Of a DNA stretch of 19,613 nucleotides, positions 8,955 to 17,881 are shown in pieces. How positions within the stretch are numbered: position 1 is the first letter of the stretch; each line of letters starts with the position of its first letter. The notes beneath the pieces are model-generated. The model did no database searches. It saw nothing but the letters and a program-made list of their open reading frames with translations, and was not told where the DNA came from. The position numbers and the translations under genes are program-made. Origin of the DNA: Acholeplasmatales bacterium (GTDB lineage Bacteria > Bacillota_I > Bacilli_A > Acholeplasmatales > Anaeroplasmataceae); contig JAILBI010000283.1 of the NCBI GenBank assembly GCA_024681175.1, forward strand, positions 1 to 19,613. Reading direction: 5' to 3'.

Positions 8955-9520
8955 TGAAAAATATTATTGTATTCGCAAGTGGATCTGGAACTAATTTTGA
9001 AGCAATTGTTGATGCTTGTGAAAAAGGCTTAATTGACGCAAAGGTAGCTTTAATGGTTTGTGATAATAAGGATGCTTATGTCATTGAAAGAGCTAAAAAT
9101 CATAATGTTCCTTCATTTGTATTTTCTAGTAAGGATTACAATGGTAAGAAGGATTATGAAACTAAAATTGCAAGTGTTATGGAACAATATCATCCAGATT
9201 TAATTTGTCTTGCAGGCTATATGAGATTTATTGGTGAAGTATTATTAGATAAATATGAAGGTAAGATGATTAATATTCATCCTGCCTTACTTCCTTCATT
9301 TAAGGGGGCTCATGGTATTAAAGATGCGTTTGAATATGGTGTAAAGGTATTTGGCGTTACTGTTCATTATGTTGATAGTGGCGTTGATTCTGGAAAGATT
9401 ATTATGCAACGTGGCTTTGAATATTATGGAAATGATATAGATGAGGTTGAAGCAAAAATTCATCAAATAGAGCATGTATTATATATTGAAGCTATTAATA
9501 AGGTATTAAAAGGAGAATAA
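8954..9520 (+). CDS. purN: Phosphoribosylglycinamide formyltransferase (PurN)
   Basis: PurN transfers the formyl group of 10-formyl-tetrahydrofolate to GAR, making FGAR. The 188-residue protein has the N-terminal VFASGSGTNFEAI phosphate-binding loop. The catalytic trio corresponds to Asn107, His109 (NIHPALLPSFKGAHG) and Asp145 (VDSGVDSGK), matching Asn106/His108/Asp144 of E. coli. A GGAG at 8939-8942 lies somewhat far (11 bases) from the ATG, which overlaps the purM stop by one base, so coupled initiation is likely. It depends on FolD, encoded later in the same operon, for its folate cofactor. Confidence 0.96.
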   Translation: MKNIIVFASGSGTNFEAIVDACEKGLIDAKVALMVCDNKDAYVIERAKNHNVPSFVFSSKDYNGKKDYETKIASVMEQYHPDLICLAGYMRFIGEVLLDKYEGKMINIHPALLPSFKGAHGIKDAFEYGVKVFGVTVHYVDSGVDSGKIIMQRGFEYYGNDIDEVEAKIHQIEHVLYIEAINKVLKGE

Positions 9521-9522
9521 CA

Positions 9523-11076
9523 ATGAAAAGAGCATTAGTAAGTGTTACTGATAAAACTGGTGTAGTAGAATTTTGTAAAGGTCTTGAAGAATGTGGCTAC
9601 GAAATTGTATCTACAGGCGGTACTAAAAAGGTATTAATTGCAGGTGGTGTTAAAGCAATTGATATTTCTGATATTACAGGATTCCCTGAAATCTTAGATG
9701 GAAGAGTTAAGACTCTACATCCAAATGTTCATGGTGGTTTACTTGCAGTAAGAGATTTAGAATCACATGTTAAGCAAGTAAAGGAACATAATATTGAATA
9801 TATTGATTTAGTATGTGTTAATTTATATGCATTTAAGAAAACAATTGAACGTGGTGCTGAATTTGCTGAAGCAATTGAAAATATTGATATCGGCGGACCA
9901 TCAATGCTAAGATCAGCTGCTAAAAATCATAAATATGTAACAGTAGTATCTGATATCAATGATTATGATAGAGTATTAAAAGAAATTAAAGAAAATGGCG
10001 ATACTACATATCAAACAAGATTAGAGCTTGCTGCAAAGGTTTATACTTTAACTGCAGAATATGATACTATGATCGCTCGATATATGAGAGAAAAAGCTGG
10101 CTTAAATGAAAAATTATTCATTGAAGCTGATTTAGTACAAAGTTTAAGATATGGTGAAAATCCACATCAAGCTGCTAAATTCTATGCAACAGAAAAGGAT
10201 TTACCTTATTCACTTGCAAATGCTAAACAAATTCAAGGTAAGGAATTATCTTATAACAATATTCAAGATGCAAATGCTGCATTAAATATTGTTAGAGAAT
10301 TTGGTGATACTCCATTTGCTATGGGCTTAAAGCATATGAATCCATGTGGAGCTGCTATTGGTAAGGATTTAAAAGAAGCTTGGTTAAAGGCTTATGAATC
10401 AGATCCTGTATCAATCTTTGGTGGTATTGTTGCAACAAACCAAGTTATTGATTTAGAAGCTGCAAATTTAATTAAATTTGATCATGGCGAAAAAGGAAAA
10501 TCTATTTTCTTAGAAGTTATTTTAGCTCCTGGTTATACAAAAGAAGCTTTAGAAGCTTTCGCAAAGAGACCAGATTTAAGAATTATTGAATTTAAATTAG
10601 GTGATTATCCAAAGCAACCTCAATATGTAACAGTTAATGGTGGTATTTTATGTCAAGATCAAGATACTGAAATTAAAACTATTACACAAGATATGGTTAT
10701 TACAAATACAAAGGCTACAGAACAACAATTATCTGATATGAACTTTGGTTGGAAAATTGTTAAGCATGTAAAATCTAATGCAATTGTTGTAGTTAAAAAT
10801 GGTACAACATGTGGTGTTGGCGCAGGTCAAATGAACCGTGTTGGTGCTGCAAAGATTGCAATTGAAGAAGCTCATTCAAGAGGTGTAAAGGATGGCTTAG
10901 TATTAGCATCTGATGCATTCTTCCCATTCTCAGATACATTACAATATGGTATCGAAAATGGTGTTGTTGCTGTTGTTCAACCTGGCGGTTCTAAAAAGGA
11001 TCAAGACAGCATTGATTTAGCAAATGAAAAGAACGTACCTATGGCATTTACAGGTATGCGTCATTTCAAGCACTAA
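9523..11076 (+). CDS. purH: Bifunctional AICAR formyltransferase / IMP cyclohydrolase (PurH)
   Basis: It catalyses the last two steps to IMP: formylation of AICAR with 10-formyl-tetrahydrofolate, then ring closure. The N-terminal MGS-like cyclohydrolase domain (~1-130) carries GRVKTLHPNVHGGLL near residues 60-74. The C-terminal transformylase domain has SLRYGENPHQAA near 207-218, the catalytic Lys270-His271 pair in LKHMNPCGAAIG, and SDAFFPFSDTL near 464-474. At 517 residues it is full length. AAGGAG precedes the ATG, which lies two bases after the purN stop. Confidence 0.96.
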   Translation: MKRALVSVTDKTGVVEFCKGLEECGYEIVSTGGTKKVLIAGGVKAIDISDITGFPEILDGRVKTLHPNVHGGLLAVRDLESHVKQVKEHNIEYIDLVCVNLYAFKKTIERGAEFAEAIENIDIGGPSMLRSAAKNHKYVTVVSDINDYDRVLKEIKENGDTTYQTRLELAAKVYTLTAEYDTMIARYMREKAGLNEKLFIEADLVQSLRYGENPHQAAKFYATEKDLPYSLANAKQIQGKELSYNNIQDANAALNIVREFGDTPFAMGLKHMNPCGAAIGKDLKEAWLKAYESDPVSIFGGIVATNQVIDLEAANLIKFDHGEKGKSIFLEVILAPGYTKEALEAFAKRPDLRIIEFKLGDYPKQPQYVTVNGGILCQDQDTEIKTITQDMVITNTKATEQQLSDMNFGWKIVKHVKSNAIVVVKNGTTCGVGAGQMNRVGAAKIAIEEAHSRGVKDGLVLASDAFFPFSDTLQYGIENGVVAVVQPGGSKKDQDSIDLANEKNVPMAFTGMRHFKH

Positions 11077-11096
11077 TTGATATAAGGAGAGATTTT

Positions 11097-12341
11097 ATGG
11101 AAGTAATAGTAATTGGTTCTGGTGGTCGTGAGCATGCAATTGTTGATGCATTATCAAAATCAAAAAAGGTTACAAAAATTTATGCTTTACCAGGAAATGC
11201 TGGAATTTCTAAGCAAGCAGAATGCGTAAACGTATCTAGTGAGGATGTCGATGGCATTTTAGCATTTGCAAAGAAAGTAAATCCATCATTAGTAGTAGTA
11301 GGACCTGAAGCATCTTTAGCTAAAGGTGTTACAGATGTATTAGAAGCTAATGGATTTAAGGTATTCGGTCCAACAAAGGCTGCAGCTCAAATTGAATCAT
11401 CTAAGAATTTTGCAAAAGAATTAATGAGCAAATATGATATTCCAACAGCTAGATATGAAACATATGTTGATTACGAAGAAGCTATTAGAAATGTTAGACT
11501 TGCTCCTTTACCAGCAGTTATCAAATATGATGGACTTGCTGCAGGAAAGGGTGTAGTTATTGCTGAAACTTATGAAGAAGCAGATGCTGCATTAAAGGAT
11601 ATGCTTTTAGATGATAAATTTGGTGAAGGCAAGGTTGTTGTTGAAGAATTCTTAAAGGGACCTGAATTTTCATTCATGTGCTTTGTAGATGGTGAAAATG
11701 TTTATCCACTTGAAATGGCACAAGATCATAAGAGAGCTTATGATAATGATGAAGGTCCTAATACAGGTGGAATGGGTGCATATACACCACTTCCTTTCAT
11801 CACAAAAGAAGATTATGAATATGCATTAAATAAAATTATGATTCCTACAGCTAAGGCTATGGTTAATGAAGGCGTACCATTTAAAGGTGTTTTATATGGT
11901 GGTCTTATGAAGACTAAAAATGGAATTAAGGTAATTGAATTTAATGGTAGATTTGGAGATCCTGAAACAGAAGTTGTTTTACCAAGATTAACTTCTGATA
12001 TATATGATGCATTTATGGCAATAGTTGATGGTAAAAAGCCTTTATTAACATGGGATAATGAATGCTGCATTGGTATTGTTTTAGCATCAAAGGGATATCC
12101 TGGAAAATATGAAAAAGGCCATTTAATTGAAGGTGCTACATTTGATTCTATTTATCATATGGGCACTAAATATGATGAAAAGGGCAACCTTTTAACAAAT
12201 GGTGGTCGTGTATTATTTGTTTATGCTAAGGGTAAAACTTTAGAGGAAGCAAATAAAAATTGTAATGATTTAGTAAATAAGATAAAGAGTGATAATCTTT
12301 ATCATCGTACTGATATCGGTGCGAAGGCATTTAGAAAGTAG
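11097..12341 (+). CDS. purD: Phosphoribosylamine-glycine ligase (PurD)
   Basis: PurD joins phosphoribosylamine and glycine using ATP to give GAR. The 414-residue ATP-grasp protein starts with VIVIGSGGREHAI, followed by YALPGNAG, then the ATP-grasp region with IKYDGLAAGKGVVIA near 142-156 and FNGRFGDPETEVVLPRL near 281-297. An AAGGAG precedes the ATG, and a 20-base gap follows purH. It ends in TAG. Its substrate phosphoribosylamine would come from PurF, which is not encoded in the window. Confidence 0.96.
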   Translation: MEVIVIGSGGREHAIVDALSKSKKVTKIYALPGNAGISKQAECVNVSSEDVDGILAFAKKVNPSLVVVGPEASLAKGVTDVLEANGFKVFGPTKAAAQIESSKNFAKELMSKYDIPTARYETYVDYEEAIRNVRLAPLPAVIKYDGLAAGKGVVIAETYEEADAALKDMLLDDKFGEGKVVVEEFLKGPEFSFMCFVDGENVYPLEMAQDHKRAYDNDEGPNTGGMGAYTPLPFITKEDYEYALNKIMIPTAKAMVNEGVPFKGVLYGGLMKTKNGIKVIEFNGRFGDPETEVVLPRLTSDIYDAFMAIVDGKKPLLTWDNECCIGIVLASKGYPGKYEKGHLIEGATFDSIYHMGTKYDEKGNLLTNGGRVLFVYAKGKTLEEANKNCNDLVNKIKSDNLYHRTDIGAKAFRK

Positions 12342-12350
12342 GTATTAAAT

Positions 12351-13214
12351 ATGGCAGAAATAATTAGCGGAAAAGAATTATCAGCTTTAAAGAAAGAAAA
12401 AATGAAGGCACAGGTAGCTACATTTGAAGCAAAATATGGTAGATTACCTAAATTATCAGTAATATTAGTTGGAGATAATCCTGCATCAGTTTCTTATGTA
12501 AGCGGAAAAGAAAAAGCATGTATTGAAATTGGTATTGTTAATAATACTATTAGAATACCTGATACTACAACACAAGAAGAATTATTAAAATTAATTGATG
12601 ATTTAAATAATGATGATTTAGTAGATGGTATTTTAGTTCAATTACCTCTTCCAAAGCATATTAATTCTGACTGTGTTATAAATGCCATTAAGCCTACAAA
12701 GGATGTAGATGGCTTCCATCCTGAAAATGTTGCAAGCTTATATTTAAAGCAAAAGGGTACAGTTCCTTGTACTCCAAGAGGTATTATTCAAGTATTAGAT
12801 AGTAAAAATATCCAAATTGAAGGTAAAAATGCCGTTGTTGTAGGTAGATCAAATATTGTAGGTTTACCTGTATCTAAATTATTATTAGATAGAAACGCAA
12901 CTGTTACTATTGCTCATAGTAGAACTAAAAATCTAGCAGATGTTTGTAAAACTGCAGATATTTTAGTTGCTGCTGTAGGTAAACCAAGATTTATTACTAA
13001 GGATATGGTTAAAGATGGTGCAGTTGTAATTGATGTTGGTGTTAATAGAGACCCAGTAACTGGTAAATTATGTGGCGATGTTGATTTTGATAATGTAAAA
13101 GATATTGCATCATATATTACTAAGGTTCCTGGTGGAATTGGTCCTATGACTATTTCTTGTTTAATGGAAAATACTATTGAAAGTTTCTTACGCCATATGG
13201 AGGATAAAAAATAA
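12351..13214 (+). CDS. folD: Methylenetetrahydrofolate dehydrogenase / cyclohydrolase (FolD)
   Basis: FolD oxidises 5,10-methylene-tetrahydrofolate with NADP and hydrolyses the product to 10-formyl-tetrahydrofolate, the one-carbon donor for PurN and PurH. The 287-residue protein shows Tyr49-xxx-Lys53 in YVSGKEKAC (catalytic Lys; Lys54 in E. coli), VQLPLPKHI near residue 97, DVDGFHPEN near 119, and the Rossmann motif VVVGRSNIVGLPVS near 162-175. The ribosome binding site is weak (only AGG within the purD stop region), so initiation may rely on reinitiation after purD, nine bases upstream. Its place in the operon matches its supply role. Confidence 0.96.
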   Translation: MAEIISGKELSALKKEKMKAQVATFEAKYGRLPKLSVILVGDNPASVSYVSGKEKACIEIGIVNNTIRIPDTTTQEELLKLIDDLNNDDLVDGILVQLPLPKHINSDCVINAIKPTKDVDGFHPENVASLYLKQKGTVPCTPRGIIQVLDSKNIQIEGKNAVVVGRSNIVGLPVSKLLLDRNATVTIAHSRTKNLADVCKTADILVAAVGKPRFITKDMVKDGAVVIDVGVNRDPVTGKLCGDVDFDNVKDIASYITKVPGGIGPMTISCLMENTIESFLRHMEDKK

Positions 13215-14506
13215 TGATTGAAAGATATTCAAGAAAGGTTATGCGTGATATTTGGACTGAAGAAGCTAAATTCGATGCATATTTAAAGGTAGAAATATCT
13301 AATGCAAAGGCTTGGAGTGAGCTTGGTGTTGTACCAAAGGAAGATCTTCCTAAGCTTGATAAAGCTACATTTACTGTAGACAGAATTAAAGAAATTGAAG
13401 CTGTAACTAAGCATGATGTTGTTGCATTTACACGCTGTGTTGGTGAATCATTAGGTGATGAAAAGAAATGGATTCATTATGGTTTAACATCAACAGACGT
13501 TGTAGATACTGCAAATGGATATATGCTTAAGAAGGCTAATGATATATTAAGAAAAGATATCCATGATATTATGGATGTAATTAAAAAAAGAGCACTTGAA
13601 TTTAAGATGACTCCATGTATTGGAAGAACGCATGGTATGCATGCAGATATTACATCATTTGGCTTAAAATGGGCTTTATGGTATTCAGATATGACAAGAT
13701 GCCTTGATAGATTTGAATATGCATGTAAAGAGGTTGAGGTTGGTAAATTATCTGGTGCAGTTGGTAATTTCGCAAATATTCCACCACAAATTGAAGAATT
13801 TGTTTGTAAGGATTTAGGAATAGATTATGCAAAAATATCAACACAGGTATTACAACGTGACCGTCATGCTCACTATATGTCAGCTTTAGCTTTAGTTGCA
13901 AGTGAGCTTGAAAAAATGGCACTTGAGGTTAGAAATTTATCTCGTCAAGAGGTTAAAGAAACAGAAGAATTCTTTAATAAAGGACAAAAGGGTTCAAGTG
14001 CAATGCCACATAAGAGAAATCCTATTTCTTCTGAAAATATTTGTGGCTGTGCAAGAGTTATGCGTGGCTATATGGATACTTTCTTTGAAAATATCGCATT
14101 ATGGCATGAGCGTGATATATCTCATTCTGCAACAGAAAGAATCATTTTACCTGATGCAACAGAATTATTGGATTATATGTTAAATAGATTTAAAGGTATT
14201 TTAGAGAATTTAACTGTATTCCCTGAAAAAATGATTGAAGATATTAATTTAACTCATGGCGTTATTTTTGCTCAAAGAGTATTATATAAATTAATTGAAA
14301 AGGGCTTTGTTCGTGAGAAAGCTTATGATACTGTACAGCCTATTGCTATGAAGGCTTTAGAAACAAAGACTCATTATAAAGAATTATTAAAACAAGATCC
14401 AGTTGTTTCATCTATGCTAACAAATGAAGAAATTGACTCTTGCTTTACATTAGATTATTATTTAGTAAATGTCGATTATATATTTAATCGTTTAAATATT
14501 AAGTAG
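13214..14506 (+). CDS. purB: Adenylosuccinate lyase (PurB)
   Basis: PurB removes fumarate twice in purine synthesis: from SAICAR to give AICAR, and from adenylosuccinate to give AMP. The 430-residue protein belongs to the fumarase/aspartase superfamily. GRTHGMHAD contains His140, equivalent to Bacillus subtilis His141, and the signature loop [15 protein letters not shown] starts at residue 260 with the catalytic serine pair. GGAGG at 13199-13203 precedes the ATG, which shares one base with the folD stop. It ends in TAG. Confidence 0.96.
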   Translation: MIERYSRKVMRDIWTEEAKFDAYLKVEISNAKAWSELGVVPKEDLPKLDKATFTVDRIKEIEAVTKHDVVAFTRCVGESLGDEKKWIHYGLTSTDVVDTANGYMLKKANDILRKDIHDIMDVIKKRALEFKMTPCIGRTHGMHADITSFGLKWALWYSDMTRCLDRFEYACKEVEVGKLSGAVGNFANIPPQIEEFVCKDLGIDYAKISTQVLQRDRHAHYMSALALVASELEKMALEVRNLSRQEVKETEEFFNKGQKGSSAMPHKRNPISSENICGCARVMRGYMDTFFENIALWHERDISHSATERIILPDATELLDYMLNRFKGILENLTVFPEKMIEDINLTHGVIFAQRVLYKLIEKGFVREKAYDTVQPIAMKALETKTHYKELLKQDPVVSSMLTNEEIDSCFTLDYYLVNVDYIFNRLNIK

Positions 14507-14516
14507 GGAGGTATTT

Positions 14517-16064
14517 ATGGAAATCGAGAAAATATTAGTACTTGATTTTGGTGGACAATACAATCAATTAATTGCACGTCGTGTAAGAGAATGTAATGTT
14601 TATTGTGAAGTTCATCCATATAATATGCCACTAGAAAAAATTAAAGAATATAACCCAATGGGTATTATATTCACAGGTGGACCTAATTCTGTATTTGGTG
14701 AAGATGCACCATTAGTAGATAAGAAATTATTTGACCTTGGATATCCTATTTTAGGTATTTGCTATGGATGTCAAACAATTGCACATTTAAATGGTGGAAA
14801 AGTATCTCATGCTGATAAGCGTGAATATGGTAAAACTATGGTTGATGTTGATACAAATTCTAAATTATTTAAATATGTATCAAAAGAAACTCAGGTTTGG
14901 ATGAGCCATACAGATTTTGTATCAAAATTACCAGAAGGCTTCAAAATTGTTGCAAAAACACCATCTTGTCCTGTTTCTGCAATGGAAAATGAAGCAAAAA
15001 ATATTTATGCAGTTCAATTTCATCCAGAAGTAAATCATTCACTTGAAGGTATGCAAATGCTTAAGAATTTCGTATATGATGTATGCGGATGCAAGGGCAC
15101 TTGGAAAATGGATGATTTTGCTAAAACAACAATTGAAACATTACGTAAAAAGATTGGTAATGGTAAAGTATTATGTGCCCTTTCAGGTGGTGTTGATTCA
15201 TCTGTTGCTGCAGTATTATTATCAAAAGCCGTTGGTAAACAATTAACATGTGTATTTGTTGACCATGGTCTTTTAAGAAAAAATGAAGGCGACGAGGTTG
15301 AAGCTGTATTTGGTCCAAATGGTCCATATAACTTAAATTTCGTAAGAGTAAATGCCCAAGAAAGATTTTATGCTAAATTAAAAGGTGTTGTAGAGCCTGA
15401 AAGAAAGCGTAAAATCATTGGTGAAGAATTTATTAGAGTATTTGAAGAAGAAGCTAAGAAAATTGGTGCAGTAGATTATTTAGTACAAGGTACTATTTAT
15501 CCAGATGTAATTGAATCTGGCTTAGGTAAATCTGCAACAATTAAATCTCACCATAATGTTGGTGGACTTCCTTCAGTAGTTAATTTTAAAGAAATTGTTG
15601 AGCCTTTAAGATTATTATTTAAGGATGAGGTAAGAAAAGTAGGCTTAGAATTAGGAATACCTGATTATTTAGTATTCCGTCAACCATTCCCAGGTCCTGG
15701 TCTTGGTATTAGAATCATTGGTGAGGTTACAGCTGAAAAGGTTAGAATTGTTCAAGATGCAGATTTCATCTATAGAGAAGAAATCGCAAAGGCTGGTGTT
15801 GATAAATCATGCAACCTAGGACAATATTTTGCAGCATTAACAAATATGCAATCTGTAGGTGTAATGGGTGATGAAAGAACATATGATTACGCAATTGCGT
15901 TAAGAGCTGTTCAAACATCAGATTTCATGACTGCAGATTGGGCAAGAATCCCTTATGATGTATTAGATGTTATCTCAAGAAGAATTGTAAACGAGGTTAA
16001 AGGCGTTAATAGAGTACTTCTTGATTGCACATCAAAACCACCTGCAACAATTGAATTTGAATAA
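14517..16064 (+). CDS. guaA: GMP synthase (glutamine-hydrolysing) (GuaA)
   Basis: GuaA aminates XMP to GMP using glutamine and ATP. The 515-residue protein has an N-terminal class I amidotransferase with Cys82 (GICYGCQ), His169 and Glu171 (FHPEVNHS). The ATP pyrophosphatase P-loop follows, SGGVDS at residues 223-228, then the C-terminal dimerisation domain with [12 protein letters not shown] and the end IEFE. GGGAGG precedes the start, 10 bases after purB. It is the last purine gene of the operon and biases its output toward guanine nucleotides. A promoter for the next gene lies inside its last codons. Confidence 0.97.
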   Translation: MEIEKILVLDFGGQYNQLIARRVRECNVYCEVHPYNMPLEKIKEYNPMGIIFTGGPNSVFGEDAPLVDKKLFDLGYPILGICYGCQTIAHLNGGKVSHADKREYGKTMVDVDTNSKLFKYVSKETQVWMSHTDFVSKLPEGFKIVAKTPSCPVSAMENEAKNIYAVQFHPEVNHSLEGMQMLKNFVYDVCGCKGTWKMDDFAKTTIETLRKKIGNGKVLCALSGGVDSSVAAVLLSKAVGKQLTCVFVDHGLLRKNEGDEVEAVFGPNGPYNLNFVRVNAQERFYAKLKGVVEPERKRKIIGEEFIRVFEEEAKKIGAVDYLVQGTIYPDVIESGLGKSATIKSHHNVGGLPSVVNFKEIVEPLRLLFKDEVRKVGLELGIPDYLVFRQPFPGPGLGIRIIGEVTAEKVRIVQDADFIYREEIAKAGVDKSCNLGQYFAALTNMQSVGVMGDERTYDYAIALRAVQTSDFMTADWARIPYDVLDVISRRIVNEVKGVNRVLLDCTSKPPATIEFE

Positions 16065-16078
16065 TATTATGCTATAAT
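16051..16078 (+). promoter_or_regulatory. Promoter in the guaA 3' end for the FakA-like gene
   Basis: TTGAAT (16051-16056, 4 of 6 matches), a 16-base spacer, and TATAAT (16073-16078) preceded by TGC, a perfect extended -10. It would start transcription near 16085, about 25 bases before the ATG at 16110. The -10 also lies in an 8-bp inverted repeat, AATATTAT (16063-16070) / ATAATATT (16074-16081), followed by T residues, which could be read instead as a very weak all-AT terminator for guaA. Confidence 0.55.
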
Positions 16079-16094
16079 ATTTTTTGTGGGGGAT

Positions 16095-16104
16095 AGAAAG
16101 AAGG
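16095..16104 (+). promoter_or_regulatory. Ribosome binding site that fixes the FakA-like start
   Basis: AGAAAGAAGG at 16095-16104 lies five bases before the ATG at 16110. The frame is also open from a GTG at 16086, but that start would fall at the predicted transcription start and has no upstream ribosome binding site. Confidence 0.65.
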
Positions 16105-16109
16105 TAAAT

Positions 16110-16367
16110 ATGGAACCAATAAAATATAGATATGATACACAATTATTAATTGATGGACATGATCTTGATGAAGATGTTATCTCTGATTATTTCAATGAAC
16201 ATTTTGACGGAGATTGCCTCCTTGCAGTAGGAGATGAGGATATGATTAAGATTCATTTCCACACTAACGAACCATGGGATGTATTAAAATATTGTAGAAC
16301 ACTTGGCGAAATCTATGATATCGTTGTAGAAGATATGGATAGACAGGCAAGAGGATTAAAGGGATAA
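16110..16367 (+). CDS. Stand-alone FakA middle-domain-like protein (85 aa)
   Basis: The 85-residue soluble protein resembles the middle domain of fatty acid kinase subunit FakA (the YloV/DAK2 family, often annotated 'kinase to dihydroxyacetone kinase'). It aligns by eye with the FakA segment from the YGFCTEF motif through the motif corresponding to GDSLVVVGDDELVKVHIHT and on to NMREQH. Here these read YRYDTQLL, CLLAVGDEDMIKIHFHT and DMDRQARGL. It lacks the DhaL kinase domain and the C-terminal FakB-binding domain, so it is not a kinase by itself. The HxH pair (His49, His51), which I recall as metal ligands in FakA, is kept, but the partner cysteine is replaced by Asp9. It has its own promoter and a terminator directly after it. 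Function unknown; it may bind a DegV/FakB-like partner or act in signalling. Confidence 0.7.
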   Translation: MEPIKYRYDTQLLIDGHDLDEDVISDYFNEHFDGDCLLAVGDEDMIKIHFHTNEPWDVLKYCRTLGEIYDIVVEDMDRQARGLKG

Positions 16368-16373
16368 AACATT

Positions 16374-16403
16374 AAAACGATTGCTTTCTAGCAATCGTTT
16401 TTA
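16374..16403 (+). terminator. Strong intrinsic terminator after the FakA-like gene
   Basis: A 12-bp perfect stem (AAAACGATTGCT at 16374-16385, AGCAATCGTTTT at 16390-16401) with a four-base loop TTCT and a T-rich tail to 16403. It ends the pur operon transcript and the short transcript from the promoter at 16051-16078. It lies only 14 bases before the prmC ATG. Confidence 0.92.
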
Positions 16404-16417
16404 TTAATGGTGATGAT

Positions 16418-17272
16418 ATGAAATATAAAAAATTTATGAAGGAAAAAGAAAATCTAGCAATAGAAAATAATAAAGAAGAAAGTGCTGTATATTTATTATT
16501 ATTGCATGTTACAGGTTTAAAAAGTAATGAATTATTTTTAAAGCTAGAGGATGAAATTGATGATAATATAATTAATAAATTTAATGAATTATTTGATTTA
16601 TATTTATATCATGAAAAGCCAATTCAATATTTAATAGGATATAGATGCTTTTATGGATATGATTTTATTGTAAATGAAAATGTCTTAATTCCAAGAAATG
16701 AAACAGAGGAATTAGTTGAAAATGTCTTATCCTTATATAATAAATATTTTAAAAATAAAAAAGTAAATGCTTGTGATGTTGCAACAGGATCTGGTTGTAT
16801 AGGTATAACATTAAACTTAGAAGAGCCTAATATTAATGTTTGTGCAACTGATATTTCAGATAAAGCATTAGAGGTTGCAAAAGAAAATAATAAAAAATTA
16901 GGTTCTAATGTTAAATTTTATCAAGGTGATATGCTAGAACCATTAAAAGGAATGAAATTTGATATATTAGTATCTAATCCACCATATATTCCTGAGGATG
17001 AAGAAGTATCAAGTCTTGTTAAGGATAATGAGCCTAATGTTGCACTTTTTGGTGGAAAAGATGGTTTAAAATTTTATAAAATCATTTTAGCTGGTGCAGA
17101 GGATATATTAAATGATAAAGCAATTATTGCTTTTGAGCATGGTTATAATAAAACAAAAGAAATAGAAGATATTGCTAGATATTATTTTCCAAATGCTAAA
17201 ATAATATCTAAAAAGGATTTAGAAGGTCTTGATAGAATGACTTTTGTAATAATAGGTGATTTTTATGAATAA
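16418..17272 (+). CDS. prmC: Release factor glutamine methyltransferase (PrmC)
   Basis: PrmC methylates the glutamine of the GGQ motif in peptide release factors, using S-adenosylmethionine. The 284-residue protein has the helical N-terminal domain (~1-90) with IQYLIGYRCFYGYDFIVNE before the methyltransferase fold, then LIPRNETEELVE near residues 90-101, the SAM-binding CDVATGSGCIGI near 122-133, and the substrate-glutamine motif Asn187-Pro-Pro-Tyr190. The ribosome binding site is weak (GGTGAT at 16409-16414). I see no clear promoter between the preceding terminator and the ATG. The release factor gene prfA, often its neighbour, is not here. The 3' end overlaps tsaC. Confidence 0.94.
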   Translation: MKYKKFMKEKENLAIENNKEESAVYLLLLHVTGLKSNELFLKLEDEIDDNIINKFNELFDLYLYHEKPIQYLIGYRCFYGYDFIVNENVLIPRNETEELVENVLSLYNKYFKNKKVNACDVATGSGCIGITLNLEEPNINVCATDISDKALEVAKENNKKLGSNVKFYQGDMLEPLKGMKFDILVSNPPYIPEDEEVSSLVKDNEPNVALFGGKDGLKFYKIILAGAEDILNDKAIIAFEHGYNKTKEIEDIARYYFPNAKIISKKDLEGLDRMTFVIIGDFYE

Positions 17273-17813
17273 AGTAATTATATTTCCTACTGATACAGTA
17301 TATGGTATTGGTTGTGATATTTTTGATTTAGAAGGAATAGAAAGAATATATAAAATAAAAAATAGATCTAAGGATAAGCCTTTAGCTTGCTTATGTGCGG
17401 ATATTAAGCAAATAGAAGATATTGCTTATTTATCAGAGGATGCAAGAAAATTAATTAATTTATTTTTACCTGGTCCTTTAACAATAATATTAAAAAGTAA
17501 GCCTATTGTTTTAGATAAAATTGGTTATAAAACAATAGGTGTTAGAATACCTAATAATAAAATAGCTTTAGATATTTTAAAGGAACATGGACCTATGCTT
17601 ACTACATCTGTTAATGAATCTGGAAATGTTCCTTTGAATGAATATGATGATATTAAAGCTAATTATAATCATTTAGTTGATTATATTTATAATACTAATA
17701 CTAAATCATCTAATATATCATCTACTGTAGTAGATTTAACAGATAATAGATTAAGAATATTAAGAATAGGTGAAATTCCTTTATTAAGTATAGAGAAAGC
17801 TCTTAATATCTAA
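17265..17813 (+). CDS. tsaC: L-threonylcarbamoyladenylate synthase (TsaC/Sua5 family)
   Basis: It makes threonylcarbamoyl-AMP from threonine, bicarbonate and ATP, the first step of the t6A modification at position 37 of ANN-decoding tRNAs; TsaB/D/E complete the transfer. The 182-residue protein is a single YrdC domain, without the extra Sua5 domain, so the short TsaC form fits. Motifs are FPTDTVYGIGCDIF at the N-terminus, KIKNRSKDKPL near residues 27-37, FLPGPLTIIL near 68-77, and TTSVNESGNVPL near 112-123. I chose the ATG at 17265, eight bases inside the prmC end, with AGGTGAT at 17254-17260 upstream; a GTG at 17256 in the same frame is a less likely start. The prmC-tsaC pairing is common in Firmicutes. 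Confidence 0.93.
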   Translation: MNKVIIFPTDTVYGIGCDIFDLEGIERIYKIKNRSKDKPLACLCADIKQIEDIAYLSEDARKLINLFLPGPLTIILKSKPIVLDKIGYKTIGVRIPNNKIALDILKEHGPMLTTSVNESGNVPLNEYDDIKANYNHLVDYIYNTNTKSSNISSTVVDLTDNRLRILRIGEIPLLSIEKALNI

Positions 17814-17821
17814 TAAATCAA

Positions 17822-17850
17822 TTGTATAAATTAAAAGAATTTGTTAAAAT
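17822..17850 (+). promoter_or_regulatory. Candidate promoter for the GH105 gene
   Basis: TTGTAT (17822-17827) and TAAAAT (17845-17850, 5 of 6 matches) are separated by 17 bases. The predicted start near 17857 gives a leader of about 25 bases ending in AGGAGG (17871-17876), five bases before the ATG. Inverted 7-base arms ATCAATT (17817-17823) and AATTGAT (17852-17858) bracket the promoter and could be regulator sites, though they are short and AT-rich. Confidence 0.5.
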
Positions 17851-17881
17851 TAATTGATAGACCGCGATTCAGGAGGACTCT

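Noticed and set aside
16086..16109. GTG start eight codons upstream for the FakA-like protein
   Set aside because: The GTG is at the predicted transcription start and lacks a ribosome binding site; the ATG at 16110 has AGAAAGAAGG at suitable distance and begins at the domain boundary.
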